From NCBI GenBank assembly GCA_028023455.1, contig JAQFVV010006475.1:560001-624000 (forward strand): a DNA stretch of 64,000 nucleotides, written 5' to 3'. The stretch is from Epiperipatus broadwayi (lineage: Eukaryota; Onychophora; Udeonychophora; Euonychophora; Peripatidae). Shown here one piece after another: positions 38,120-48,400 of this stretch. Positions within the stretch are counted from its first letter, which is position 1. Each line of letters starts with the position of its first letter. Made by a program: the position numbers and the translations under genes. The notes below the pieces were generated by a model. That model was not told the DNA's origin. It worked only from the letters and a program-made list of their open reading frames with translations, and made no database searches.

Positions 38120-38660
38120 AATGTAGGCATTATCTTTCTAAAGGTGATTCTGTTCAGACTTGGATGGGTTTCGATTTAGCACATCTGTCACTACATTCTC
38201 GGATCCTTTGCAATTTGTACTCTGTAGTTGAATTTCTGTAACAGCAAGCTCCACTGGTAAGGTGACTGTTGGTCAGGTAACTGTTATTCAGGAATTTGAG
38301 GCTTTTATGATCAGTGATCACTATCACCTCTGATCCAAGAAACGACTGTCAAAACTTCTGGAAGGCCCACCCTATTGCTAATGCTTTCTTCTCTGTAACC
38401 ATATAGTTTAGTTTTGGATCTTTTAGAAGATGACTAATAAAATAGAGAATGCCAGGTTGGCCATCCTCCTAGATTTGGGATATTGTTACCCCTAACCTGA
38501 AACCATTTCTGTCCATCTGGACAATAAATGGTTTATTAAAATCAGGGAAAGCTAACAGTTTGCTGTAGGAACCCTGTTTCAATATTTTCAAATGCCACCT
38601 CTTGCTCCTCAGTCCACTTCCATCTTTTCCCTTCCCGATTAATTTTAATAATGGTTCCAT
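38120..38660 (-). pseudogene. E1 RNase H
   Basis: The frame starting near 38,570 reads LLAFPDFNKPFIVQMDRNGF and LGVTISQI, matching 'l..pDf.kpFil.tDAS..GlGavL.Q', though the expected Ala-Ser after Asp is RN. After a stop it continues ILYFISRLLKDPKLNY and VTEKKALAIGWAFQKF, then EVIVITDHKSLKFLNN. The end reads SENVVTDVLNRNPSK, the 'keNvvADaLSR' motif. The order is complete, with stops. RNase H removes the RNA template during cDNA synthesis. Blocks were assigned by motif reading. Confidence 0.8.
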
Positions 38661-39080
38661 GCAGTCTGTGAACTTCTGGTAGAAACAGTTATAGAAGTTG
38701 TATATCCCTAAAAATGTCCTGAAATCAGATTAGTGCGTTTCAAAAAGTTCTGTATGGCACTGACCTTATCTGGATGAGGCCTTATCCCATTGCACCCAAT
38801 TATCTTATTTCCAAACCTCAAGCAATTCATGGATGGGTGATGGTATGATCCTGTCAGGAACTGTAATTTTGTTCAGTTGGTGAGCATCCAAACAAAATCT
38901 CATCGACTCATCTTTCTTTTTCACTGTCACAATTGGATTACAGTAGGGTGAAGAGCATTTGGAAATAATCTCCCACTCTAGTATTTTATTAAGCTGCTTA
39001 GATATCTCTTCTTGATACTGGTATGGAATAGGTTATGATTTGGATTGAAAGGGCTGGTCATGAATTAGTTTGATCCTTTG
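38661..39080 (-). pseudogene. E1 reverse transcriptase with catalytic core deleted
   Basis: The 5' part reads QLNKILEWEIISKCSSPYCN, PIVTVKKKDESMRFCLDA, then HQLNKITVPDRIIPSPIHE. This is the finger region of Gypsy RT ('ei..mL..GiI..S.SPy.sPvv.V.KKdgs.R.cvDyR.LN..T..d..P.P.i'). The next recognisable text is the connection region, GIRPHPDKVSAIQNFLKR and FLGIYNFYNCF. The palm, including the expected Y/F-x-D-D box, is absent. I infer a deletion of roughly 300-400 bp near 38,830, so this RT cannot polymerise. Confidence 0.75.
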
Positions 39081-39299
39081 TTGGAAAACCTTTATTATCC
39101 CTGGTATTTCAGAGAAAATAGGACCAAATTTATTATAACAGACTACAACTTTATTCTATCATCACTTCCAGTAGCTTGGATTCTGCAATTTTGTTTTTCA
39201 ACAGTGTTTTGGGAATTACAGATGATATACAATCAACTTCAGGTTCATATCTTGGACACAATGTCATCTCCAAGATCTCATCATCTATCATCTATCCTT

Positions 39300-39690
39300 A
39301 CTACTTTGCCTAGGAAATCAATGATACAATGGTTTATATAGAGGTCTGTTTCTAGAATGACTTCATATATCAAGCCACTCATTAGAAAAACATGAGAGTT
39401 CTTTGGTCGATCTTGATTTGAACCCAGATTTGTTTTTACAACAGTTTGGCTTTTCTATTATTAGCCATAGTAACTTGAATAAACTTTAGCCATAGTAACT
39501 TGAATAAACTTCAGTGGTAGGTTCTGATGCTAGCATTATATGTCAGAATTTAAAGGTAGAACATGTCTGACATCACAGATCTGGCTACCAGAATCTAATA
39601 ATGCCTCAAGTGGCAAATTCTCAGATAACACCTTTATCATTGGGCAGCTCTTTACCTCATACTCAGGTGTTCCATCCTCCCATGAACAAA
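39300..39690 (-). pseudogene. E1 aspartic protease
   Basis: On the minus strand PMIKVLSENLPLEALLDSGS followed by QI gives the retropepsin active site as DSG (about 39,578-39,604 on plus). Further on, MSGLIYEVILETDLYINHCI corresponds to the second motif ('lpgl.yDvilG.DfL'), and it aligns with PGLIYDVLLGSDFLESH in E2. The enzyme would cleave the Gag-Pol polyprotein. Stops lie between the two blocks. A 25-bp tandem duplication (39,462-39,511) sits inside the domain. Confidence 0.75.
39462..39511. repeat. 25-bp tandem duplication in the E1 protease region
   Basis: TAGCCATAGTAACTTGAATA followed by AACTT is present twice without a spacer (39,462-39,486 and 39,487-39,511). Confidence 0.9.
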
Positions 39691-39699
39691 TCAGATTCA

Positions 39700-41830
39700 T
39701 GATCTCTCAATTTACTACTTTGTCTGTCCCCCATTGTTTTTTCAGCCTCTTGAGATGAACACAACTCCTTCTAGTTTGATTTCTTTATAATTTTGGGTAA
39801 GTGATTGCTACACCATGGGCTATGGGAGGGCTTGATCCACCTCAGTTGTTTGTCTGACTGTGATTAGGCAACCATGTATGTTGGATGGTTGGTTATGATG
39901 ATTTTCCCTTCCAATGATTTAGATCATTGTTATTTTTCCTCCTCTTGTAGTATATTGCATTTACTGAGGGTCCATTCTTTCTTTTCTCAGGGCTCCTATT
40001 TGCCACATTGTTGGAATTGAGGCCTAGGCTGTTGAGCAGTTCTGCTACTTGCTCAATGTTCTTGGCAGGTGCATAATGTTTGTTCTATCTTCAGAGACAA
40101 ATTCATAATGATCTTTATGATCTCACTTTTGCTTAGGTGATAGGTATTCAGAGTCCTAAGTTTCATAACCTGATGATGAAAAAATTTGGTCAAAGTTTCC
40201 CCTAGTGTGGTCTTATTTTTCTTGGAACAGCTGGTAAAGAAGCACCTCCTGCTTATCTCTGTTCCAGATGTTCTTTATGTTCAATATTCGGTATTCTTCA
40301 TAAGTGGACAGGGTTTGAAACAGATTCCCACCATATCAGTGTGTCACCTAGGAGGTGACTATGCTACAATAATTTTCTCCCTTTCCTGTGAGGCTCTGAT
40401 TCACTGAAAAATACAACTTTAGGCTTTTCAGGTGCTCTATAGGAGCTTCACTAGCTGATCTTTTGACCATCTTCAGTCTAATGAACTGGTTGATGGTACT
40501 CATCTGCATCACTTTATAACATGACTTGCTTGATTTGCTGGAGTCCATTTGGTATGCCAGCGATTGAGTATCCGGGTTAACTTGATATGTATTCAGGTCA
40601 TATGCATAATTGCAATAGGAGAAGTAATCATCTACCCTAGGAGTGATCCGGTTCAGAGAAATGGGTTCCTGATAAATACTGCCTATACAATGGCGATCTT
40701 TTGTAACGATCTGGATAATCTCAGTCTTTGGTCTTTTGGACCTACTTCATCTCTTCATGTAATTATTTGTTTTGGGTTCTGGCCTATCTGGGACTTGATA
40801 ATCACAAGTTAATGCGTCATGGTTTGATCCAATCGGTTGACTTGATTCCTGGTCTCATTTACACTTTTTCTAATTCAGTTTTACTATAATGGCTCCCACA
40901 TCTCTTAAAGCCTGTTTTTCTTTTACACAGCTCGTTATTTTGGGTCAGGGCTTTCATAATTTTGACATGAGTTTCTGATTCATCTCTGCTGGATATTCAG
41001 CAGATCTAGTTTTCAATTAACAACCTCCAGTTCTTTGTGTATCTCATCCCTTTGTTCCCCCTGGTTTCTTCACACTTCCTCCTTGAAAATCTTGTACTCC
41101 TGACATACTTCTTTGTACTTAATGCTGAGCTGGTTGGTAATGCTACATTTAAATGCTTCTTATCATTGCTGGCATTGAAGGTCTTTCTCCATTTCTTTCC
41201 ACATTTTTTTTCTACTTCTTTTGTTAATCTGGCTGTTTCATTTTTTGTGACAGCTTAGCTTCAACATCCTTGATTTTTTTTCCAGAGTTACCTGCATATT
41301 ATTCATACTCTCTCTAATTCCCACATCTATTATCTCTCATATTATCTACATCCTTGGTTGCCATACTACCTATCTTGTTTTTTAAACTATTCACATTCCT
41401 ATTTATTGCTTTTAACTATTCCTTACTTGCCATATCAGTCCTTAATTTCTCCACATTTTCATTTATACCCTTCATTTTATTTTACTGTTCATAGTTGTCT
41501 CCATTCTCCCTATTTTATCATTCATGTCAGTTTTTAAACACATTTCCAGACTGTCTATTTTACTGTTCATAGTTGCTGTCAGATTATTCACATACATTAG
41601 CTATTATTAGCTGGAGCATGTGCACTATGTACTTTAGATTCTCATTGACTTGAGCTACTTGACTTCCACTTGGCTATCTGATCTTCAGCCTGGGTTTGTG
41701 GGAAGTAGCCACTCAGTGACAGACCCCCAGGTATATGATCATGTTCAAACCCTTCCTCAAGTTTGCTAGTAACATCCCCTATCTCCTCATCACTACTGTC
41801 TAATATATTCTAACATGTCACTTCCATATT
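39700..41830 (-). pseudogene. E1 Gag: acidic N-terminus, coiled coil, capsid-like domain
   Basis: From an ATG near 41,826 the minus strand begins MEVTC and, past a stop, SSDEEIGDVTSKLEEGFEHD. Around 41,300-41,600 come short repeats such as MNSKIDSLEMCLKTDMNDKI and NVEKLRTDMASKE, a heptad-like coiled coil. A capsid-like domain follows near 40,160-40,550: EAPIEHLKSLKLYFSVNQ, then, after a stop, YGGNLFQTL..YEEYRIL and NIWNRDKQEVLLYQLFQ, with the spacing of Ty3-type capsid cores. No CCHC zinc knuckle is visible. Gag would form the particle that packages element RNA. Stops and frameshifts are frequent. Confidence 0.6.
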
Positions 41831-42365
41831 TACTAATCCCTTTCCAATTCTCATTTTTCCACTTTTCAATATCATCAGTTTAACTAATTTAGTTATTTGC
41901 TTAACCCTTTTATCTTACTATAAATGGATGAATGTCATAGATTTTCACACTATCCCTAACCATTTGGTATTTAGTCTTTTAAAGTTTTAATTGTCTACAT
42001 TTTAGCCTAATATTATTATTACATATATTTTTTTAATTTAGCTCACTCATGTATTTTAATCCTGATTTAGTATTCAATTCATTTAATTAGTCTAGTCTTT
42101 GTTTATTCATTATTGCATTCACAGCCTTTTATTTAAGAATTTTCCTTTAACCATCTATTGTTTAAGATATGTATTTAGGTCTGTAGGGTTTTTAAGCCAC
42201 AATTAAGTTTATTAGTTATGCTTCATTAATCTGCAATAATCAAGATTTTAGATTTAATAGTAATTGTCATACACAAAATAAGTACTCAAAGAAAATCAAA
42301 AAAATTTTAGCCCAATGGCTGGGCCTCCATTGCAACTAAAGTGTGTGTGGGGTATATTCATTCAT
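41831..42365 (-). other. E1 5' leader between PBS and gag
   Basis: About 530 bp of AT-rich DNA lies between the primer binding site and the first Gag methionine. It has no coding signal. Its length is comparable to the E2 leader (60,247-60,714). Confidence 0.5.
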
Positions 42366-42383
42366 GCCTAACATGTGATGCCA
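42366..42383 (-). promoter_or_regulatory. Primer binding site of E1
   Basis: On the minus strand the LTR ends CTGCTACA at 42,386, then TC, then TGGCATCACATGTTAGGC. A TGG start two bases past the LTR end is the standard layout for tRNA priming. The same TGGCATC start appears in E2 (60,229), implying the same kind of primer tRNA, with 3' end ...GATGCCA. Confidence 0.7.
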
Positions 42384-42385
42384 GA

Positions 42386-43890
42386 TGTAGCAGTCCAGTT
42401 GATCCCTCGATGTTCCGGGGAGTCGCATCTAACTATCGGACATTTGATCTTCTGGTAGGATGCTGAACCTGACATGATAAAGTACATGACCTATGATTGC
42501 ACCCCTATCTCCTATACCACCCCCTAGTTCTATCTCACATCCAGATTCAATTTGGTTCAGTTCACCTACATCTCACTGCCATTTCGGATGTTATACTGTG
42601 GAGTTCAAGCTCAGAGAGAATTTGCTTTGACTTCATTAACAGGGATATGAACAAATTATACAGTACTGGTATGTATGTGTGTGTATAGGTAGATATAAAG
42701 CTTAGACTTCATGTATGAATGCATGGATCTCATGAATAAACCCAAAAGACTTTATTAACTTAATAGAACTTTGTAATATTTATTAAACAAACTTATAACA
42801 CCAATATATATATATATATATATGAATAAATCCAAAATGACAATATTTATAAATGTAGGGATAACTGGATACAGGTGGTGTAAATGTCAAAGATGAACAT
42901 TATCATGATAGCTACAATACTTTAAGATAACCTTCCCTTTTATCGCCAAGATAGAGGTTCATTGATGCGACATTTATATATACACAAGGCTTTAGAATTA
43001 TATGTATAAAAAATTTTAAATAAGAATATTTACATTTTTAATAATGCGATTTTAACTATCCATTATGGAATGCTATTATTGTAATTATCAATTCTATATA
43101 TGGTTGTAAAGTAAGGTAACAAAAAAAGAACATTTCTATATTGTCATGTCAAAAAAACAACTTATATTCAAATAGTAAAGGAAATCCACTCAAGAAGTTA
43201 GTCATTCACATCAAAGAAATCTTAGATAGAACATGTTATTTAGACAAACTTAAATAATTATGTTCTGTCTGTATACATAAAATTTTTTGTATGATAAATG
43301 ATCTTACCTTCAATTTTCAGTTAAGATCAAGATTACAATGAAATATCAATTACTTGGAGATTTTCACCTAAATTTTATTTTAAAAAAAATCTAACTTGAA
43401 TAAACCTCCCTACTCATTCTTCTCCCATTTTTCCCAAATGAACTATTCTAAAAATATTGACTAGAAACATTTATGTTCCCAAGGATAGAAATAAAATAAT
43501 AATCATAAAAAAATCACTATCTACGTATATATCCAACAAAAAAATAATATGTAGCTACATATATTTGTTGAATTGAAGATTAAATTTTAATAGATGAGTC
43601 TTTATAAAATTAGAGTCTATATATTTCAAATAAGTTCTTTGTGAATCTAGATCGATCATGGCTGCTTCTGACTCGTTCGAATGATCCGGAGTTGGTAGTC
43701 CGTCATCTTCAATTTTTTGTGCAGATGTTCCATATTGCGTAAAGAGAGTTTGTTAATTATTCAGGATGTAGACAATGTCTTTCATCTTCTCATGGTTAGT
43801 TAGTAGGTGATCCCACCCATGGCACCAATTCCTTCACCTCACTCTCATCATTTGGTTCAACATGTGTAAATAATTTAATTACTGACTGTT
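42386..43890 (-). mobile_element. E1 5' LTR, truncated (about 1.5 of 2.5 kb)
   Basis: The segment is homologous to the E1 3' LTR pieces at 26,079-27,295 and 31,542-31,975, in order and orientation. The match ends at TTTTTGGTAC (43,890), where the 3' copy continues with AGAGTATTTAGC and this copy runs into E3 sequence. The missing LTR start was therefore lost or replaced when E1 and E3 came together. A splice-donor-like GAAGGTAAGAT (minus strand, about 43,305) is conserved in the other copy. Confidence 0.75.
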
Positions 43891-43929
43891 TTTGGTACTT
43901 CGTGGGAGGTTTCTAGGCTGTACAGATGT

Positions 43930-44860
43930 AACCCATACCAAGTCAGCTGCTTTAAATACCTGTGCTGTTTATTTCTGTAAGCTGCCACACACCTTAGTTT
44001 TAGTCTAGCTTTATTCTTGTCATCTTTGGGACTTTACTCCCAGTTGGTAAAGATATTAAAATTATGGTTGGGTATATCTCTAATATTTAATGTTATCAGT
44101 GGGAAGCCTGTGGACTCATTGCAGGTTTAATTGATGCTATGCAAAATTGCATCCATTTTATTTACTCAACTATGATGGTCATATCGCACAACTGTTTGTA
44201 TGTAGACATCCCAGCTCCCTCATAACTCTTTTGCAAGGATTAAACTGTGGGTTATGAACTGACATTAAAAGTGCCTTATTTCTTGTTTTTCCATCCAGAC
44301 CTTCCAGGTTGTGGATGTAAATGCAATGCCTCTATCTGATATGATAGTGGATGGTTTTCCTACCTCGGGGAATTGGATTTTTCAGAGGATGCCAATAATT
44401 TCTTCAGCACCCACAGATCTAACGGTATACACTTGAACATATTTCAAAAACACATCATAGGTCACAATGAGGTACTTATATCTCTTGCACAAAGGCAACA
44501 GTTCATAATGATTGATGGTGAGAAACTTGATTTGATTCTGTGGGAATAATGGAGGTTACAGACCCTATATAAAACGTATTTGGAGATTTACTCTTGGCAT
44601 AAAATCACACCCCAAAAAACTATCTGCAGACCATGGTGAATAGAACTGACACTGTAGAGCCTCCTCTATTTTTGTGGCCCATAATGTCCAATAGCATCTT
44701 GCATGTATCCAACCACTTGATCTCTAAGTTTGGGTGGAATCAAAATTTTTCATACTATCTTATCCTTTCTCACTGTTGCAATACACCATTTCTAATTCTA
44801 AACTGCCTATGGATAGGGTGTTCCTGCTGGCTATGTGTGCCCTCACTGTCTCTGATCTTC
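43930..44860 (-). pseudogene. E3 integrase
   Basis: On the minus strand the linker and zinc-binding part reads NGVLQQ..KILIPPKLRDQV followed by VGYMQDAIGHYGPQK. This is the Gypsy 'l..P..lr..vl...Hd...GH.G..kt' block with H replaced by Q. The catalytic core appears as KRYKYLIVTYDVFLKYVQVY, then TVRSVGAEEIIGIL, and EVGKPSTIISDRGIAFTS, where SDRG carries the second catalytic Asp. Stops are present in between. The C-terminal part fades out before the junction at 43,890. The gene would insert the element's cDNA; it is inactive here. Confidence 0.75.
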
Positions 44861-44869
44861 ATTAGTTTT

Positions 44870-45501
44870 TCATATTGTGGGAATCTTTTTTTGCCAATAT
44901 AGTAGATTTCTTAGGTGTGCTTCCATCGAACCATTCATCACCTGCATGATAATACTTAGGGGATTTTTTAATACTGGGGGATTTTCTACCTCTATCCTAA
45001 TCAGGTTTCTGCTTAAAATGTCAACTACTATATTTTCTGAGTTGGGACAATTCTTTACTTTATAGTCAAACCTCTGGAGAGACAAACTCCATCTTAGCAA
45101 GCGGTCATTTGTCAAACAACTTTTATTTAAAAATTTAAGACACCAATGAACTGTGATAATGGTGACATGTGCCCCAAAAGTAATTGTTGAAAATTTTTCA
45201 CAGGCCCACACTATCTCTAGTTTCCTGCTCAGTTACAATATAGTGATTTCCAACATCTTTAAAGTCCTACTAATGAAGTATAACATCCTTTTCTGCTGCC
45301 TCTCATTAATTTGGAATAAAAATGTCCCAAATATCTAGATGGGTAAAATCTGTCTGCACATAAAAAGTTGTTTAAAGTTAGGGTGGCTGAGAATAACTGT
45401 CTGGAGAAACTTCTTAACACTTCAAACTCACTGTGACTCCTTTCAATCCATTCCCACTTGGCCTCTTTCTTGGTTAAGTTTACTTGTCCAGCAGTGTCCA
45501 A
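44870..45501 (-). pseudogene. E3 RNase H
   Basis: The N-terminal part (45,259-45,501) reads TKKEAKWEWIERSHSEFEVL in one frame. After a frameshift the neighbouring frame gives YVQTDFTHLDIWDIF, corresponding to 'l.tDaS..giGavL'. The C-terminal open frame (44,870-45,211) reads MWACEKFSTITFGAHVTIIT, VHWCLKFLNKSCLTNDRLLR and WSLSLQRFDYKVKNCPNSEN, ending IVVDILSRN. That is the full 'D...L..l......r..RW.l.Lq.fdf.i....G..N.vaDaLSR' block with few changes. The expected Asp of 'tDH' is replaced by V in ITVHWC. It directly follows RT. Confidence 0.85.
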
Positions 45502-45504
45502 TGT

Positions 45505-45633
45505 GAAACCTGGATAAAAACAGGGATAATAGTTACAAAGACCAAGGAAAGATCACATCTGTTTTTTACGAAACCTGGATAAAAACAGGGATAATAGTTA
45601 CAAAGACCAAGGAAAGATCACATCTGTTTTTTA
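45505..45633. repeat. 65-bp perfect tandem duplication in E3 pol
   Basis: The 65-bp unit beginning GAAACCTGGATAAAAACAGG occurs at 45,505-45,569 and again at 45,570-45,633, with only the last bases differing (TTTACG versus TTTAGT). It lies in the RT connection (FLGLCNYY...). Its near identity in an otherwise decayed element points to a recent duplication event. Confidence 0.9.
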
Positions 45634-45639
45634 GTAATA

Positions 45640-46280
45640 GGTGTTGGATGCATTCTCTTTTTCTGCTTACCAAATGACTCGAAAGTGATATTCCACTTTG
45701 TATAAATTTATTCTTTTGCAGGTTCACCGTGATATTTTTCTCAAACACTTTTCAAAGAAATTTCTTAGATTCTATAAGTGTTCAGAATGCATTTGGGAAC
45801 CACCACCATGTCATCCATGTAACACACCAAATGTTCTTTGATTTCATCCAACAGGGTCCAGTTTAAGCATCTCATTAGACCACCTGCACTATTAATAAGC
45901 CCAAATGGAACAGTTGAAAAATGTGTGCATCCTTTATAGCAAAGCACCATGTACTGGCAATCTTTAGGATCAAGCAGCATTTTCCAGAAGTGAGAAGTCA
46001 GATCCAATGTTGAAAACTTGCTTTTATCAGCTAAACATAAAAAAATTTCATTGACATTGGGTGGAATGTCTTGTTGAGAAATAGTAAGACTGTTTAACAT
46101 GTGGGCATCCAGGAAAATTCTCATGATTTACCACCACTAAAGGGTTATTGTAGGGTGGCCGTGTTTTCTTGATGATACCCCATGTCACCATCTGTTGGAT
46201 CTGTTTCTCTACCGTGACTTGTTATTGAAAAGGGATTGGGTAAGTCGTGGACAGAAAATAGCTCTTTTTTCACCTATTAA
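45640..46280 (-). pseudogene. E3 reverse transcriptase
   Basis: From about 46,270 the minus strand reads QVTVEKQIQQMVTWGIIKKT and RPPYNNPLVV. It continues in the open frame 45,765-46,124: MRIFLDAHMLNSLTISQQDI, PPNVNEIFLCLADKSKFSTL, DLTSHFWKMLLDPKDCQYMV. Then come HFSTVPFGLINSAGGLMRCL and HLVCYMDDMVV, where YMDD is the catalytic box (plus strand about 45,808-45,821). DLTSHFWKM holds the first palm Asp. The connection text FLGLCNYYPCFYPGF lies in 45,505-45,633 and is duplicated there. Except for scattered stops and the duplication this is the best preserved RT in the window. Confidence 0.85.
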
Positions 46281-46407
46281 GCTATTTGTATCTTATTATT
46301 TCTGGTATGTTGGAGAAAATCTCTTTATTTTTTATGAGTACTCTTAACATCTCATTTATCTGGTTGAGAACATTCCGCTTGAACCTTATCTCTGATCAAT
46401 TCTTGCT

Positions 46408-46848
46408 TCATGCCCATTTCCAAATACGTGCATAGCTACTAGGTGGTGCCTGTTCCACCTGTATCCTAAAATTCTTCTTGTATCCAGTAACTATGCCAGT
46501 ATCAAAGTTGATATCATTGGGCCAGCTTAAGAAATTGACCCCTAACCCCACATCCTGTAACAATCCTTGTATAATTAAAAAGGTATGGTCTATTTTTAGA
46601 GACCCCCATGCTACCTCAAACCATACATGATATCTCTCAATATTTGTCCTTTTTTCATTAGCTAAAAACATTTTTAAATGCATAAGAGGTAATTTCTGCC
46701 TAATATGTAGTTCCATCTTTACTACCCAATTCTTTGCCACAAATGAAAGCTGGCTACCTGTATTTATTAATGCCCTTATTTTACAGATATCAAATATAGT
46801 TATCAAGGGACAGGATTCAGCAGATATTCTTGAGTCTCCCTCCTCCAC
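46408..46848 (-). pseudogene. E3 aspartic protease, active-site Asp replaced by Asn
   Basis: This is a 146-codon open stretch. ICKIRALINTGSQLSFVAK is the retropepsin active-site block, but the catalytic D of DTG is N (NTG). LLQDVGLGVNFLSWPNDINF corresponds to 'l..DviLG.DfL....i..d', and again the D is changed to N. The layout matches E2 (ITALIDTGSQVSLVSKEWW ... DVLLGSDFLESHDSGI). The loss of the catalytic Asp means no proteolytic activity from this copy. It sits between RT and the Penelope-like insertion. Confidence 0.85.
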
Positions 46849-46959
46849 TCCTTACATAATAGTACCCATTATTTGACCAGATCACTTTTCTTCATTCTCA
46901 TTACTTATTATGGTTGCAATTCAAACCTAAATTGAAAACTATTTACAAAATAATATAGG

Positions 46960-47930
46960 CGCTTTTGCACCTGACTGCAAAGCTACTTTTTACTTAAAAA
47001 CAAAATAAAATTATATTACTCTGCAAGCGCTTTCAAGAGACTTGCTCTCATCTTCATAGTTCTTAGTGAAGTAATTATATGCAAATTATGCAAAGTTCAA
47101 AGGTTAATTACTCCATTTCTTTGAGATTGCGAAGTGTGTCCTTGCGGTTGATGGTGTTGCAATCCATCACAATGAAGCAGGCCTCCTTAACTTTTTTTTA
47201 TGTCATGCCTTTCTTTGTGGACCAGGTTGACATCTTGTTTCACACTGGTGTCCTTTTAGTTTCTGATGAAGTGCAAAAATGGAATAATGTGATAGATCTG
47301 ACTGAGCTTTGATGTATGCATATTTGTGTTGTAGTAATCTGTTTTCTATTTCTGCCTTGGTTTCCCCATAATATGAGGCTCTACAATTTGCATCAGTATA
47401 TGCAAAATTATATACAGCTTGAGGTGTTTGAGTCAGTGTTAGTTTATATTTCATGTTGTTAAGTAATCTGTTAGAACTTGGAGGGGTACGAAAAGTTAGT
47501 TGAAACTTAAAATTTTTTTATAAAATTTATTATGTAAATTAGGAATGTATTGCAGCAGTAGCCTGTGTGTATCCACATTGGGTGTATTGTTGGTTACTTT
47601 ATTGTTGAAATGTATGATCCCTTTGATGATAAGCCCATGTTTGAACCCCATCTTCAGTAAGTCTTCCCTGTATAATATTAGATTTGTCTTCCTGTCTGCT
47701 TCTAACTAACACAGCTGTTGGTTCCTGTGCAGAAAAGATGTTAGCCCAGTTAATTTATGGCTGATGGGCGTAATGGAACTGGGTTGGATATGTTCAACTA
47801 AGGGAATGGGTTATCTGCACCCTCTGTAGTTTAACAGCACCCTTGATACTGCCCTCAGATCTGAAGCTTTATTGCCATGTATATTAATTGCCTGACACCT
47901 AGGTTGCTCTACCCTCTCACTCTCTCAAGT
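46960..47930 (-). mobile_element. Penelope-like element fragment with GIY-YIG domain
   Basis: From about 47,800 the minus strand reads TPISHKLTGLTSFLHRNQQ, a stop, then LEADRKTNLILYREDLLKMG with FKHGLI, and LLLQYIPNLHNKFYKKIL. This order is typical of the RT thumb and linker of Penelope-like elements. The open frame 47,203-47,454 then reads AVYNFAYTDANCRASYYGET and KAEIENRLLQHKYAYIK. The GIY motif (here AVY) and YIG motif (here YYG), with the following E and H residues, mark the GIY-YIG endonuclease. The fragment separates E3 Gag from E3 protease, so it inserted into E3. A hammerhead-like motif is at its downstream side. RT catalytic motifs are missing. Confidence 0.75.
47015..47075 (-). ncRNA. 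Degenerate hammerhead-ribozyme-like motif of the Penelope element
   Basis: On the minus strand TGAAGA (47,056-47,051) is followed by a GAGA..TCTC hairpin and then GAAAGCGCTT, with GAAA at 47,034-47,031. That gives a core like CUGANGA, stem II, GAAA, a 2-bp stem III (AG..CT) with a 2-base loop, and a cleavage triplet ending in T. ATTACT (47,075-47,070) and AGTAAT (47,020-47,015) can close stem I. The first C of CUGANGA is A, and stem II is asymmetric, so activity is unlikely. Penelope-like elements are known to carry type I hammerheads of this minimal form. Confidence 0.45.
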
Positions 47931-48400
47931 GGCTCTCTATGAAGTGGAGTATAATCTATAGCAGTTTAGGAATTTTTGCCATTTCTTCCACTGTGCGGAT
48001 GCGACATCCCATCATCTTCTGTTGTACATACTCGCTCATATTCTGCTGTACGATACATATGATTTGGGTTTCAGTGAAAAGGAATGTGTTTACAGATTGG
48101 AGGCAAGCGATCTTGCACATAAAAAATTGAGTATGCATTTCCTTAGTGACGGAACCATAGTTTTTTCTCAGAACAGTGTGATAAATTTTGTCCTGCCATT
48201 CTTCACTCTAGAATGATTTAATTAGTGCTGTAGCATATTGGTTAAATGTCAGGTTTTTCTTTATAACATTTCCACCAGGATTGTGCATATCCATGTAAAT
48301 AGTGCCTAGCAAGCATGTCCTGATCCTGTGGAGCTACCTGCTGAAAATGAAACAACTCTCAGTTTTTATGTGTTCTCGGACTCCCACCAATCTCTCCTTT
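47931..48400 (-). pseudogene. E3 Gag capsid-like domain
   Basis: Minus-strand frames read ARHYLHGYAQSWWKCYKEKP, TALIKSF and SEEWQDKIYHTVLRKNYG. The open frame 47,956-48,138 continues MHTQFFMCKIACLQSV. E2 has HLHGSAQDWWDCMSKKPVTF, LLKSFWSEERQD and THTQFFLRQVSLLKSL in the same order. This is the retrotransposon Gag capsid core ('L.G.A..W......t....l...f...f'). A stop and a frameshift interrupt it. It lies just upstream of the Penelope insertion. Confidence 0.8.

Larger units (their letters stand above)
26079..43890 (-). mobile_element. Gypsy-type LTR retrotransposon E1 with nested insertions
   Basis: On the minus strand the order is 5' LTR (43,890-42,386, truncated), primer binding site (42,383-42,366), coiled-coil Gag, protease, RT, RNase H, integrase (to about 36,920), polypurine tract (36,365-36,351) and 3' LTR (36,350 to 26,079). 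The 3' LTR is broken into three pieces by two inserted elements (32,546-36,034 and 27,296-31,541). Removing them leaves an LTR of about 2.5 kb. The 42.4-43.9 kb LTR matches the 26.1-27.3 and 31.5-32.0 kb pieces closely over about 1.5 kb, which ties both ends to one element. Stops and an RT deletion make it defective. Confidence 0.75.
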
